Below are positions 14,122-27,713 of a stretch of 64,000 nucleotides of DNA, piece after piece. The position numbers were made by a program, and so were the translations under genes. Numbering within the stretch: the first letter of the stretch is position 1; each line of letters opens with the position of its first letter. The stretch comes from Orbilia blumenaviensis (Eukaryota > Ascomycota > Orbiliomycetes > Orbiliales > Orbiliaceae), in NCBI GenBank assembly GCA_036872755.1, contig JAVHNS010000008.1, forward strand, positions 1 through 64,000. The letters are read 5' to 3'. The notes under the pieces are model-generated. The model did no database searches. It was given only the letters and a program-made list of their open reading frames with translations, and was not told where the DNA came from.

Positions 14122-14205
14122 CATTAATATTAATATTATTATTATTATTAATATTAATATTAATATTAATATTAATATTAATATTATTATTATTATTATT
14201 ATTTT
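14122..14205. repeat. ATT / TTAATA microsatellite
   Basis: Runs of ATT trinucleotides interleaved with (TTAATA)n hexamers for about 80 bases. It is simple-sequence DNA within the AT-only block. Confidence 0.85.
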
Positions 14206-17200
14206 TCTTATTTTTTTTAAATTATTACTATATTAAATCAATTAAATAATACCCCATAAATATCTTTTTATAAATTGTTTAATTAATATTAATATCACAA
14301 AATTCTTAATATAAAAATAAAATAAAATATATAATAATATAATTATATTTTTTTTTTTAATTTCTTCATCCAAGTATTTTATTTTAAATTTTAATATCAA
14401 TATATTTAATTATTTTATAAATTATTTAAAAAATAAATTAAATATAAATTTAAAATAAATACTTTTTTATTTAAAATAATAAATCAAATATTATTAAATT
14501 TATATAATATTTACACTATTAAATTTTTTAATTTTTTTATTATTATTTTTTAATTTAGTATTTTTTAAAATAATAATAATATTAATATTTTTTTTTTTTT
14601 TTAGTTTAAGTTATTTTAAGCTAATTTTTTTTAATATAAATTTTTTTAATTAATTTTATAGTTAATTTTTTTTTAAAAATAGTTTTAAAATTTTAATATT
14701 TTAAATTCTTTTTTTTTAGAAAAATTTTTAATTTTTTACAAAATTTTCTTATTTTTATTATTAAGTAATCCTAATAATTTTAATATTTTATTAGGTTTTT
14801 AATATATATTTAATTATATTAAAAATAATTAAAAATTTTTAAATTATATTATTATTTATATTAATATTAATATTTATTTTTTTTTTAAATTATCAAATAT
14901 TAATATTTTAATTTTTAATTTATAAATTATTATTATTAATTTTAATTTAAATATTAATAAATTAAATAATTTTTTATTTTTTATTAAAAATTGATTTTTT
15001 AATTATATTATTTGTTAACTTATAAATTATAATAATAATTATTATTTCCTTAATTATCTTTATATTAAAAATTTAAAAACTTTTATTTAATTTAAAAAAT
15101 TTAAAGAAAAAGATAGTAATACTTTTAAATAAAAAATATTAATTTTAATTTTATTAATTTAGATTTTAATTTCTAACTACTTTAAATTAATAAGTGTCTA
15201 AATTAAAAAAAATATTTTTAAAAATTTTAAAAAATATAAATATTAATATTTATAATTAATTAATTTTTTAAATAATTTTAGCTTTAAAATTTATTAAATT
15301 ATTTTTATATTTAAAAATTTATAAAAAGATGGTACAATTAAATAAGTGATTATTAATATTTAGTAATTAAGTATAATTAATTAATAAATATTATTAGATT
15401 TTAAACCCTATTACATTACCAGATTTTATTTTGTTAGTAATATTTTTTTATTTAAAATTTTTTATAAAACAATTTTTATAAAATTTAATTTTATAGGATA
15501 TTTTTTGTAATAATTTTAATTTTTTTTATAATAAATAATTAAATATTATAATATTTATAAAACTTAATATTTATAAAATTAAAAGTATTTAAAAATACTA
15601 ATATTAATATTATTATTATTATTACCACTATAACATTATAATTAAAATTTTATTAAATTTTTATATTTATTTTCATACTTTTAATTTCTAATAATTTTAA
15701 ATTTCTTACCATCCACTAATATTATATTAATTTTATTTGAAATTATAATTTTCATAATTTTAACATTACAAATTATAATTTAATTAATAAAAATTCTAAA
15801 ATTTATTTTTTAGTATGTAGATATTAATTTTTATATATTTACTAGTATTTAATATAAATTTTAAAAATTTTAATATTTAATATATATTTAATATATAATA
15901 AATAAAATAATATAACTCATATCTCATAAAAAAAATTTTATTATATCCACTTCTATAATAAAATTTAAGTATTTTTATTAATTTTATAAACCCATTAATT
16001 TATAATCCAATCATTGTTAAAGTTTTTGAACTAAATATTTAATATATCAATAAAATCTTTGTTTAAACCACCAAACCTTTTAATCTTCTTAATTTTATGT
16101 AACTAAAAACAATTATAAAATTAATAACTATTCCTTTATTTAATCTCTACTATTATTACCACAACCTAATATTTTTTTTTTTTTTTTTTATTCTTTTATA
16201 TATACTTAATTTTATGAATTTATAATTGTAGAAATATAATAAATATTAAATTTTATTTTAAAAATAAAAATTACAATTTATTTAAAATTTAAAATAATCT
16301 CCACACATTAATATAACCCCCCTTACATCCACATAACCATTTTCTTTTAATCAACTCCAATTTAATTAATAGTTATTTTTTAATAAAATTATCCTCTACC
16401 ACCACCTAATAAATAATATAATATATAATAATTTTAAAATAAACTTTACCTAAACAATATTTTTTTAATATTTTACATAATCTATATTTTATTAATAAAA
16501 ATATAACTTTTTTTATAAATTTATATTTTTTATATTTACTTAATATATAATACATCAACTAATTTAAAAAAAAGCAATAATTATAAAACTAATTAACTTT
16601 TTTTATATACTCAAAAATTTTAATATTTTAGTTTTTAATTTATATTTAAAATAATAATATTAATGTTTTAAAATAATTATTATAAAATTTAATATTAATT
16701 ATAATATAATTTTTATTATTAATTTTATTTATAAAATAATTAATTATAATTTTTTTATATTTTTTTGTAATAATAGTGTTATAGAAAATTTATATTTTAA
16801 TTAATTTAATATATATAAATATTAAATTTAATTATAATATATTATTTAAAATTAAATTTTTTAAAATAATTTTTTGTTATTAATATTATTATTAGTATTA
16901 ATTTTATTTAACAATGTTTAATATATAATAATATTTAATTTTATTTTTCTATTCTGTTTTATTTAGTTTATTAATAATTATAATAATTTTAAATATATTA
17001 TTTAATATATTAATATATATATATATTTTAAAATTAAGATTATTAAAATTAAAATTCTTTTTTTTATTATTTAGTATTTAATAATATTATTTTATATTTT
17101 AAAATCTATATTATTAATTAAATAAAATTTATTAATAAATTTTATAATATTCTTAATTTAAATTTTAAATTAGTAAAATATTATAAACTTTAATTTTAAA

Positions 17201-20200
17201 TTTAAATTTAATTATAAATAATTAATTTTAATTTAAAGATTATTACATAAATAAATATTATAAATAATATTTTTTAAAAAATCAATTTTTTATATTATTT
17301 TGAAAAAACCTATAATTAGATACATCTAAAATATTAATATTATTATAAAAAATATAACTATTATTATATATATTATTAATATTTTAAATTTACTTATTTT
17401 ACTAATAGTTAATTCTATTTCCTAAAAAAAAAAATAAATATTATTAATAATTATTATATTAAAATAATATATATATATTTAATAAAAAAAATTATTATTA
17501 ATAACTATATTAAAAATTATAATTATTATTTTTTTAATAATATATTTATTTTATATTAATAAAATTATATTTATATTTTTTATAAATTTGTAAATATAAT
17601 TAGTAATGTTTAAGAAAAAAATTATGAAAAAAAATGAATATTTACTAATTATAATTATAAAAAAGACTATAATCATTTTACTGTATAATAATATTTTTAG
17701 AATTGGGAAATTAGTTTATAAAATGGCTTGGGCTAATTTTATTTATTTTAAAATTAGTTAGTTGGTATTTTTGCTAAATTGATTACATAATTTTTAGTAA
17801 AGTTTTTTGGGGAAAAGTTTAGATTTATAATTAATAGTTTTTAATGTTATTTTAGTTGAAAAGATTAAGTGTTTAAATAAAAGGTAATAATTATTTTTAT
17901 TATTAATGTTTTTATTAGATTAGGAAATAATAAATAATTTGATTATTTATTAAAATAATTATAAAATAGTTTTAATAAAAAATTATAAATTTTTATTTAT
18001 TTATAGGAATTAATTTATAATTATTTTTTTTGTATTTGGTATTTTTATAATATTGATATTATAATAGTTGTTGTAAATTTTATGAATATAATTAAATTAT
18101 TTAATTATAAAATTAGAATAATTATTTATTTTATTAATAATATTTATTATATTTTATATATATTGTTGAATTATAATAATAATGATTTAATAATAATTAT
18201 TTATTCTAAAAAAAAAATCAAATATTAATATAATCTAATTCTCCAAAAATTTTAAAATAATTATTGTTTTTTAAAATTTATTATTAATTAAAAATAATAA
18301 ATTTGATTTAATTAAATTTAATTATTATTAAAAAAATTCTATTAATAGTTCTATTTTAAATATATAAAAAATAAATAATTATTTGATATTGGGAAAAAAA
18401 AATTGATAAATTAAGTTTATTAAACTTATTATTTTTTAATTTTTATTATATATATTAAAAATTATAAATTAATTATTAATAATTATGAAGTTTTATTTTT
18501 AAATAATATTATATTTTTAAAATTATATTAACTTAATTTTATAAAAAAGATTATTAAATGTTAGTAATATTATTAGTGTTAATTATAATTATAATTTATA
18601 ATTTTTTTTTAAATATATTATTATAAAAGTATAATATAAACTACTAAATTAATAATATACATTTTAAAAATTAATTTATATTTATTTAAAAAATAATATA
18701 AATTGGTAAAATTTAGAGTTTTAAAAATTAATTACAAATAAATAACTTATATTATATATAAAAAAATCATTTTTAATATTATAAAATTTTAAAATTTTTA
18801 ATAAAATTTTATTGGTAAATATTATTTTTTGTAAAAAACTTTAAATATTATATATTATATTAGCTATAAAATTATAATATTTATAAAAATAAAATTTTTT
18901 TTTATAATATAATATAGTAGATTTATTTTTATTTTAGAATATATGATTGTTATAAAAATTATTATTATTAATAATTTTCTTATATGTGTGTTATAATAAT
19001 TATTTTTTTATTGGATAATTTTAACTATTTTTTATTATAATTAGTAATTATCTAAAATGAAGGTTGAATTACTTTTTAAATTATTATTTACTAAATAAAT
19101 ACTTTTATTTAGTATTAATTATTAAATTTATATTTTCCTTTATATTTTTTGAATTATGATTATATTTATTATTATTATTTTTAAATTTATTATTTTAATT
19201 TTTAAATAATTTTAAATTTATTTTTTAATTTGATTTTTTTTTTTTTTTTTTTTTTTTTTATTATTATCATTATTATTATTAATTTGATTTTAATTAATTT
19301 GTAAACTAGTGTTGGGGAAAATAATTTCTCATATATTAGCTAGTATGCATAATTAAATATAAAATAATATTATAATAAATATTAGAATATTACATTTAAC
19401 ATTTTTCCAAAAATAATTATTTTATTTATAAGTATTTATAACTAAAAAATTAATTATAAAATATTAAAATTATAAATTAATATTTATAAATAATCTTATT
19501 ATAAGCAATTTAATAATTAGCTTAAATATAAATTATTATAAATAAATTAATTTATTTATTAATATAAATATATTATTTATATTATTTTAAAAATTATTTA
19601 AATTTATTTTTAATTTAATAATTATAAATTTTTGTTATAATATACTGTATATATAGACTATTATTTAAATAAATATTTTAAAATAATAATATTAAGTTAT
19701 TTTAATTTATTAACTAAAAAATATTTTATTTATTTAATTTTTAAATAAATTTAAAAGCCATTAATAATAAATACTAATTTAATTAATATAATAAAAAAAA
19801 ATTAATAAAAAAAATTTTAATAATAATAGCTATATTATTACTATTTATACCATAATTAAATAATATTAATAAACATAAAATCCTAAATATATAATTAAAA
19901 TCTTTAATACAAAAGTTTACTTAATTAATTTATATAAACCATAATATTATTTTTATTTTAGTTTCTATATTTATGGTAATATTTAGTTTTTGTTATTATA
20001 ATTTTATTAAAATTATAAAATTATTTTAATTTAATTTAAAAACTTTAAAAAACTTATTTTTTAAATAGATTTAAAAATATATTTTCTTTTTTTTATTTAC
20101 TAATATTTGATATTAAATTAATTTTAATTTAAAATTAAATTTAATTTTATTTTTTAAATATTTTAAATAAATATATTTATAGATATTTAATGATTTTTTG

Positions 20201-21294
20201 ATAAAAAAATATTAGTTATAATAACTATATTATTAATTTTAATATATTTTAAATGATTATATTAATTAATATTATTTTTCAATATTTATCAACTTTTTAA
20301 ATAATTCTTCTAATTATAATTATAAAGCCTAATTTTTAATTTAAAAAATATTGTTAAAAGCTTTCAAAACAGCCTCTTTTTTAAAACTGTAATTAACTAA
20401 ATATTTTGAAATTTTATTTAATAAGTAAATAATACAATATTTTAAATAAATTATAATATTCAAATTATTAAAAAAGTATTATTCTAAATTGAAGTCTTGT
20501 AGTTAAACATCTTCAGTCCTTATTATATATTAAAAATTATATTAGTGTTTAATATTATTTAATTATTTTTAACTAAACACATACTATTTAATAAAAAAGA
20601 TTATCTATTTAATTATTTTAATTTTGTAAATTATAAAAAGTAGGTAAGAGTAAGGAGATGGTGAAGTGTTTGGTAAAAAATAGTAAGATGTTTAGTAAAA
20701 AATGGAAAAATATTAAGTAAATACTAGATTCAAACTTTCAAAAATTCGAAATTAAATATTTTCAATTTTATTACCAAAATAATCTAAAGTAATATTAATA
20801 TAAATTGTAATTTTAAAATTATAGTTTAAATTTGTAAAAGAAAGTACTTTAAATACACTTTTGTGTTAATGATAGTCTTAAAATTAATTCACCTTAATAC
20901 AGTTTGATATTTACTAAATTTAAATATGACTAATAGAATTTGCGAAATGTCTTGAAGTCAAACTTTGGGAAATATTTTGGGAAGATATGGATATAAATGT
21001 ATTTAAGAATTTGTATATTTGCAAAATTTTATAAAATTAATATATATATTTCAGATATTAATAGTATTAATATATAGTATACTATTTTAATTTTAATTTT
21101 TAAATTATTATTTTGTTTGTATTAACTATCTTATAAAAAGTAAAAGGAATTATAATTAACATAAAAAAAATTTATATGAACGGTGTTGTATAAATACTAA
21201 ACTAGTTTTGCGTATATATAAATTTACTTTAAGATTATCTATTTTAGATGGTTATACACTAATAAACATATTTTAAATTGGCTATATTATAAAC

Positions 21295-22000
21295 TAACAA
21301 TAAGTAAGTAAGTAAGGGTAACATTTGGATTATAAACTAGTAGTTAAGATGTAAATAAGTAATCTAAATTGCAAGCTAATAATTGATTTACAAGCTGGTA
21401 ACTAATTTATAAGCTAATAATTAGTATGTACACTATAAATTAATGATTGGAGTATAGTCTGGTAACTAATTTGTAGATGGGTAATTAGTTTATAAATTAT
21501 TAATTAGCTTATAAAATGACAAATCATAGACTAGTAATTAGTTTATAGACTAGTAGTTGGCTTATGAATAGATAATCAATTCACAAATTATTAATTAGTT
21601 CATAAGGGGGTAATTAATTTGCAAATTATTAGCTAATACAAATTAATAGCTAATTTATTTGGGTATAGACAAAGCAATCAGACTAACAATTAACACATAA
21701 ATAAGCAAGTTGGTTTACAAACTGATAATTAATTCACAAGTTAATAATTGATTTACAGATTATTATATAATTTATAAATTCCTAAAACAATACAGATATG
21801 TTAATAATTAATTTACAGATTAATAACTGGTTTGTAGATTAATAATTATCTAAATAATTTATAAGTTAGTAATGTTTGGTTTTCAGGTTACTAATAATTC
21901 ATAAATTTGTAATTGGTTTATAAATTAGTAATTAATTCACAAATTACTATATACCATCTAATCTATAAGCCAGTGGCTAGTTTATAAGTGGATAATTAAT
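21295..22000. repeat. Degenerate minisatellite of about 20-bp units
   Basis: More than twenty imperfect copies of a unit close to 'ctagtaattagtttataa' follow one another, with C/T and G/A differences between copies (for example ctggtaactaatttataag, actagtagttggcttatg, aataattgatttacaa). The period wobbles around 19-24 bases. Mutational decay has hit a pre-existing tandem array. It sits in the somewhat GC-richer part of the AT block. Confidence 0.7.
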
Positions 22001-22959
22001 TTATTTAAATATAAAAAAAATAATTTTTAAACTAACCTAAACATAATACAGCTAATATAATATATTAAATATAAATTAATAATATAAACAAAATACTTAC
22101 AAAATAAACTCTAACTATTACACTAAAAATTAAAACAATAAGTAATTAGATTTAGATTTGGCTAAGTAAAATATTCTAGATTTGTTTGTTGGATTGAAAT
22201 TGATCCTCTAAAAAAATTTCAAAAAAATATAAAACATACTTAGAATTTAGGAATTTATATACTTGTTTGTAAAATCCCATTTTTGTATACCTGGGTTTAT
22301 AGAACTAAAGCTACTATTAATAATATTAGTTTACAACACACACTCCAACTCTAACTATCAGACCACTACTTTGTTTATAGCCATCCAATTTATTAATTAT
22401 CTAGACATTAATTGATTTAACTATCTACGCAATTATCTACTCAAACTGCAAAAATCTTAAACATAAACTAAATATAATAAATATACTTATTAATATCTAT
22501 AGCTTTGCAGGTAAGAATTATATTGTTAATTATAAATAAATCTCATTTTAAGATTAGATAAATTCATATATAAATTTTAAAAAAAAAGTAGTAATTTAAT
22601 TTTATTTTAAAAAATCATATTTATTTAAAAATATTTAATTGTAAAATAGCTAGTTTTATATGATTATTTTTAGATTATTTACATAATATATAAATATAAT
22701 ATTATCAATAAATATAATTGATGGTGGTAGTAATAACTTAAATAGAATATATATCATTACTTTAATTACTAATATCTATTGATGTACATCTATTTTAATC
22801 CCACCTAGCAAACAAATTTAGATGGCGATATTTTAAATTTTTTTTATATGATTATATTCTGGGTTTAAATATTTATTAAAAACAATTATAATTTGAATTA
22901 TATGGTAATAAGCGCTTTTATATAATATATCAAAATATATTTATAAGATTATATTTATT

Positions 22960-25900
22960 GTTTATCATAATTAGTAGTTTGTTTGTATGTTTATATGTTA
23001 TATCTTCTTTAAATGAGTTTCCTAAATAGTAGTGTTTGTAAATTTGTATAATAATATTGTTAAATCTTAAATTTATTATTTATATATATATATTTACTTA
23101 TTTATTATATATCTATTTATTTACCTATAATAATAGTGCAAATAAATTTATATGATAATATCATAAAACTTGAAATTCTTATATATGCATATTTACTGGA
23201 TATTTATTTATTTACTAAATATATATATATATTAATACAGTTTTGTATTCAGAAATTTCTATGATAATATTAATAAATATGTATGGTGGTATTGTAAAAT
23301 TGATAAATTATTTTTGAATATATTTTATTATATAATAATATTTAAAAAGATATTAAATGGTTGATTAGTTAATTATATTAAAAAAATAAAAATAATTATA
23401 TACTGATTTATTTTTCTATTAAAATAAAATAAATTTTTTAGTTACTGTATTATAAAATTTGTCCTATAAGGTTGTCCTAGGGATATCCTATAATAGTACA
23501 ATTTTTTGATTATTAAAATATTTTGTTTTAATTTTTTTTTTTCTAATTTATTGAAATTTTATAACTCTTGTAGTTATATATGATATTTTTTTTAAATTTA
23601 TTTTGCTTAATCTAAAAATAAAATATTTAGATTTAATTAGTATTAGTTTGTATTAAAGGTTTGAAAATAATTTTGGTGATAGATAGCAATTTTTTTTTAG
23701 TTGGTGAAATTTAAAATACTGATTGTAGAATCTTTATTAATATATTAGCTTGTGTAAAGAAAATTAAGATTTTGGAAGTTATATGGCTTAATTTTATTTA
23801 ATATTTTTTTTTTTTTTTTTTAGATGTTTTTTAGTTTTTTTGAAGTGGAATGATGTTTATATAATTTTTTTTTATTAGTTAGTATAGTTTTAATTGGTAT
23901 CAAAATAATATTAGTAATGATTATAAGATTTTGATTAATGTTATTAATAATAAAAATAAATTTAATCTTCTATAAAACTTATAATTTAATTCTATTTAGG
24001 ATTTTTTTTCTATTTTTTTTTCTAGTTATTTAAAATGAAATAATCATTTCAACAATAATAAACTCCATCCAATACTTACTAACTAATACTTACAAAACAT
24101 TATTAAATAGTATAATTAAATTACTAGTTAAAATAATTAAAAACAAATAAAATCTTAGAAACTAACTAAAATTAAGTTTAACTATGAATTTCTACCAATA
24201 TAGCAACCAAAATTAATAAAATCTGGGAATTAAAAATTATATAATTTATTATCATCTGATAATTTAATTAGATCTTTTGGAAATTATTTTAATTAAAATG
24301 ACAATATTAATATCTAAACTCCAGTTTATATATTATGAAACTAATATTCTTTTATAAATGTTTTTATAAATATCCTATGTACAGACATATTCGTATAGAT
24401 ATACTTGTAAAATCCCGACCACAAAATCTCCATTAATATAATAATTAGAGCAAATAAATTTCTGGGAATTGAAAGTTATATAACTTTTCATCATTTAATA
24501 ATTTAATTGGCTTTTTTAAAAACTATTTCAATTGAAATGATAGTATTAGTATTTGGATTTTAGTTTAAATGTTGTAATTTTTATTAGTTAGGTATTGAGT
24601 TAATATGTTTATATTCGATTATAACAATCTTACCACATCTGCTTGGTGTATAGATATATTTACAAAATCTTGACTATAAAATTTTTATTAATTGTTAATA
24701 CAACAATTAAAACAAATAAAATTATATAATTTATTATTATTTAGTAATTTAATTGAATTTTTTAAAGGGCTTTTTTTTTTTTATTTAGAATAATAGTGTT
24801 GGTGTTTGGATTCTAATTAAGTTAACAAGTGTCTAAATTTAGTTATATCCATTATAATATATTTTATTTATTTACAAATATATATATGTTTACTGAATAT
24901 TTATTTATTTATTTATGGTGTAGTTTATAATATTAACAAATTTATATGATGGTGTTGTAAAATTTTAAAATTATTATATATATTTATTTATTAGGTGTCT
25001 ACTTATTATATACACTTATATACCCTTAAATACAAAAAAATAACACTATTAAATTTGTATAATAACACTACAAAACTAATAAATTATTCCTAAATATATT
25101 ATTTGTATAATAATGTTATAAAATATATTAAATAATTAGTTGACCAAACTATTAAATAGATAGATAGATAAATAAACTAAATAAATAAAAGTAATTATAT
25201 ATTAATTTATTTATTATAATTGTATATAAATCCTTTAGTCAGGCCCATTTATAGTTATTAGTATACTATTTTATAAAATTTTATATTCCTACAATAGTAT
25301 AATTTATTAATTATTAAAACATTTTGATTATCTTTTTTTTAATTTATTAAAATTTTACAATTCCTATTATTATATATAATATATATTTTCTTTAGATTTA
25401 TTTTACCTAATTTATAAATAAAATAATTATTTAAAATAATTATATAATGATGATGAGAATAAATAATAAAAATTATATAACAATTAAATATCTAAATTTA
25501 ATAATTTATGTTAAAAATCTAAATTTAAAATATATATAAACAATTTTGGTATTGGGTTAAATATTAAAATACCAACTATAAAATTATCTTTATTAATACA
25601 TAGGCTAATATAAATAAAATTAGAATCCTAAAAATTATACAATCTAACTATATTTAATTATTTTTTAAAATTTTTTTTAAATTTTTTTAAAATAGAATAA
25701 TATTGCTCTAATCCTTATGATTTCTTTTTAGTTAGTTTATTAACTATAATTATATAATTTCAAGTGATATTAAAAATAATATTAATAATATTAACCATAA
25801 AATTTCCAACAATATTATTAATAATAAAAATAATTTAATTTTTCATAAAACTTATATTCCAACTTTATTTAAGAATTTTTTCTAATTTTTTTTTAATTAT

Positions 25901-27060
25901 TTAAAATAAAATAATTGTTTTGATAGCAATAGGTTTGATTTGGGACTAAAAGCAACCCTTACAGACAACACATTCAAAACAAGTAAGTAGATATTAGGTA
26001 TATAGTTAAAGTTCTATTAAAGTTGACTAACAAATCTTAATTATAATAAATTTTAACCATAAAATTTCCATCAATATAGTAGTTAAAATAAATAAAATTT
26101 AGAAATTAAAAATTATATAACCTGCAATCATCTAATAATTTAATTAAATTTTTTAAAAATTATTTTAGTTGGAATAATAACATTGATATCTAAATTTTAG
26201 CTTTAATTTATAATTTATTTTATCAAAATTAGTTTGGTAAATATTTAAATTAATTTTTGTTTTATTATGAATTTTAATATATTGTATTATGTATATACTT
26301 TATTAATGTTTATTTTAAAAGTAATATTGATTTATTTGCAAAATTTTAATTATAGGATCTTTATTAATATAATAATAAAAATAAATAAAATTTGGAAATT
26401 AAAAAATATATAACTTGCAATACTTTAATAATTTAATTGAATTTTTTTAAATATTTTTTTAATTAAAATAATAGTATCAGTATTTGAACTTTAGTTTTTA
26501 TTTATAGTATATACTATCAAACATAATTATAATTAATAATATTTAAAATTAAGATTATTAAACTAATAAATATTTAAATTAATTTTTATCTTATTATGAA
26601 TTATAATATATGTTACTAAATACTTATCAATATTTACATACTTACAAAATCTTAATTATGAAATCTCCATCAATACAACAACCAAAACAAATAAAATCTA
26701 AAAACTAAAAACTATATAATTTACCATAATCTAATAATTTAATTAAATTTTTTAAAAACTGTTTTAACTAAAATAACAACATCCATATCTAAACTTTAAT
26801 TTTAATTTATAATATCAAACTAATCTAACAAATATCCAAATTAATATTTTATTTAATCTCAATTCTATATTATACCAACATTTACTTCAAAACTAATTTA
26901 GACATATTTATAAAAATCCAACCATAAAATCTTTATTAATACAGTAGTCAAAGCAAATAAAATTTAAAAACTAAAAATTATATAACTTACCATTATCTAA
27001 TAATTTAATCAAATTTTTTAGAAACCTTTTCAACTAAAATAACAACATCAGCATTTTTTT
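22960..27060. repeat. Diverged repeat field with ~1.85-kb duplication
   Basis: Two copies of a unit of roughly 1.85 kb can be aligned by eye: 'ttattaaaacattttg'-like text near 23505 and 25305, and 'attaataataaaaataa' text near 23945 and 25825. Inside and after them a shorter block (starting 'aaaatctccattaatataat' and ending before 'atttggattttagttta') recurs near 23725, 24190, 24424, 24675, 25583, 26060, 26353, 26656 and 26922, often 235-300 bases apart. Copies differ mostly by transitions, so this is a duplicated region decayed by RIP. Confidence 0.65.
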
Positions 27061-27307
27061 AAAAATATTTTATAATCTTAACTTAAATTTTATTATTTCA
27101 CTACTTTACCACCTTATTACTTCACCAACCAATTGCATTTAAAACCACTATATTTTTTTAACACTATATTTATAAAAACTAAAATTAAATTAAATAAAAA
27201 CTACAACACAATTTTATAATTTATAATTTTTAATTTTTTTTTTTATTTTAATTTAATATAGGAATATAATAACTATCCATCTTAAAAAACTTATCAATAT
27301 AAACTTT

Positions 27308-27333
<26 letters not shown>
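27308..27333. repeat. (TAA)n microsatellite
   Basis: Eight to nine TAA units near the right edge of the AT block. Confidence 0.9.
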
Positions 27334-27338
<5 letters not shown>

Positions 27339-27376
27339 CATTATAAAATTTTAATAATAACACTATAATACAATAT

Positions 27377-27631
27377 CTAGAAATAATAAATATTCAAAAA
27401 TAATAAATATCCAAATTCAGCTTCAATCCCTATCCTAACTATCCTACAACATCTATCCAAACAAATGTTAATGCTTGTCCAAACCTCAATTCTAAAAGCA
27501 TAACTACCAAGAATAAAATAACCCAAAGGAAGTAGAATAACCAGAACACTTTTTAATAATATCCCTAACAAACCAGCATAAATATTAGCAAAACTGGTGG
27601 GCTTGTTTAAAGGATCGGTGTTCCGGGACAT
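27377..27631 (-). pseudogene. Truncated membrane-protein-like ORF at isochore edge
   Basis: It starts with an ATG at 27631, exactly where normal base composition begins, and runs leftwards into the AT-only block. The first 50 or so residues look like real protein: a polar start (MSRNTDPLNKPTS) and one or two hydrophobic segments (about residues 17-46, GLLGILLKSVLVILLPLGYF). The composition then decays into Ile/Leu/Tyr-rich text and ends. I read it as the 5' remnant of a gene overrun by the mutated block. No family is recognisable. It may also be a chance frame. Confidence 0.3.
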
Positions 27632-27675
27632 TATGAAACACGGGGTTATTCTACCCCGGAATGACGGCGTGAATA

Positions 27676-27713
27676 GCTGGTATGACTGGTTCCAACAACG
27701 AATAATTTATAGG
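27676..27713. repeat. Dispersed GAATAACCCGTAG repeat, copy 2
   Basis: It carries 'gactggttccaacaacgaat' then 'aatttatagg', a mutated form of copy 1. It lies within 40 bases of the composition boundary, so related ends mark both sides of the AT-only block. The next 150 bases include 'gcgcggcctgaca' and 'ttttttcctgatgaat', both of which recur near 37.0-37.1 kb. Confidence 0.65.

Larger units (their letters stand above)
7156..27640. other. AT-only block (RIP-saturated heterochromatin), no gene seen
   Basis: About 20 kb in which G and C are almost absent over long stretches, well above 80% A+T by eye, with no CpG to speak of. No open frame of coding character exists except a short one at the right edge. 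Content eases slightly between about 20.6 and 27.0 kb, where repeats can still be aligned. This is the usual end state of repeated DNA after many rounds of repeat-induced point mutation. I saw no preserved transposon domain and no sign of a centromere-type repeat. The original elements cannot be named without de-RIP alignment. Confidence 0.85.

Noticed and set aside
7156..27300. Centromere within the AT-only block
   Set aside because: The block starts 7 kb from a telomere and next to a telomere-linked helicase. Saturated RIP of repeats explains the composition.
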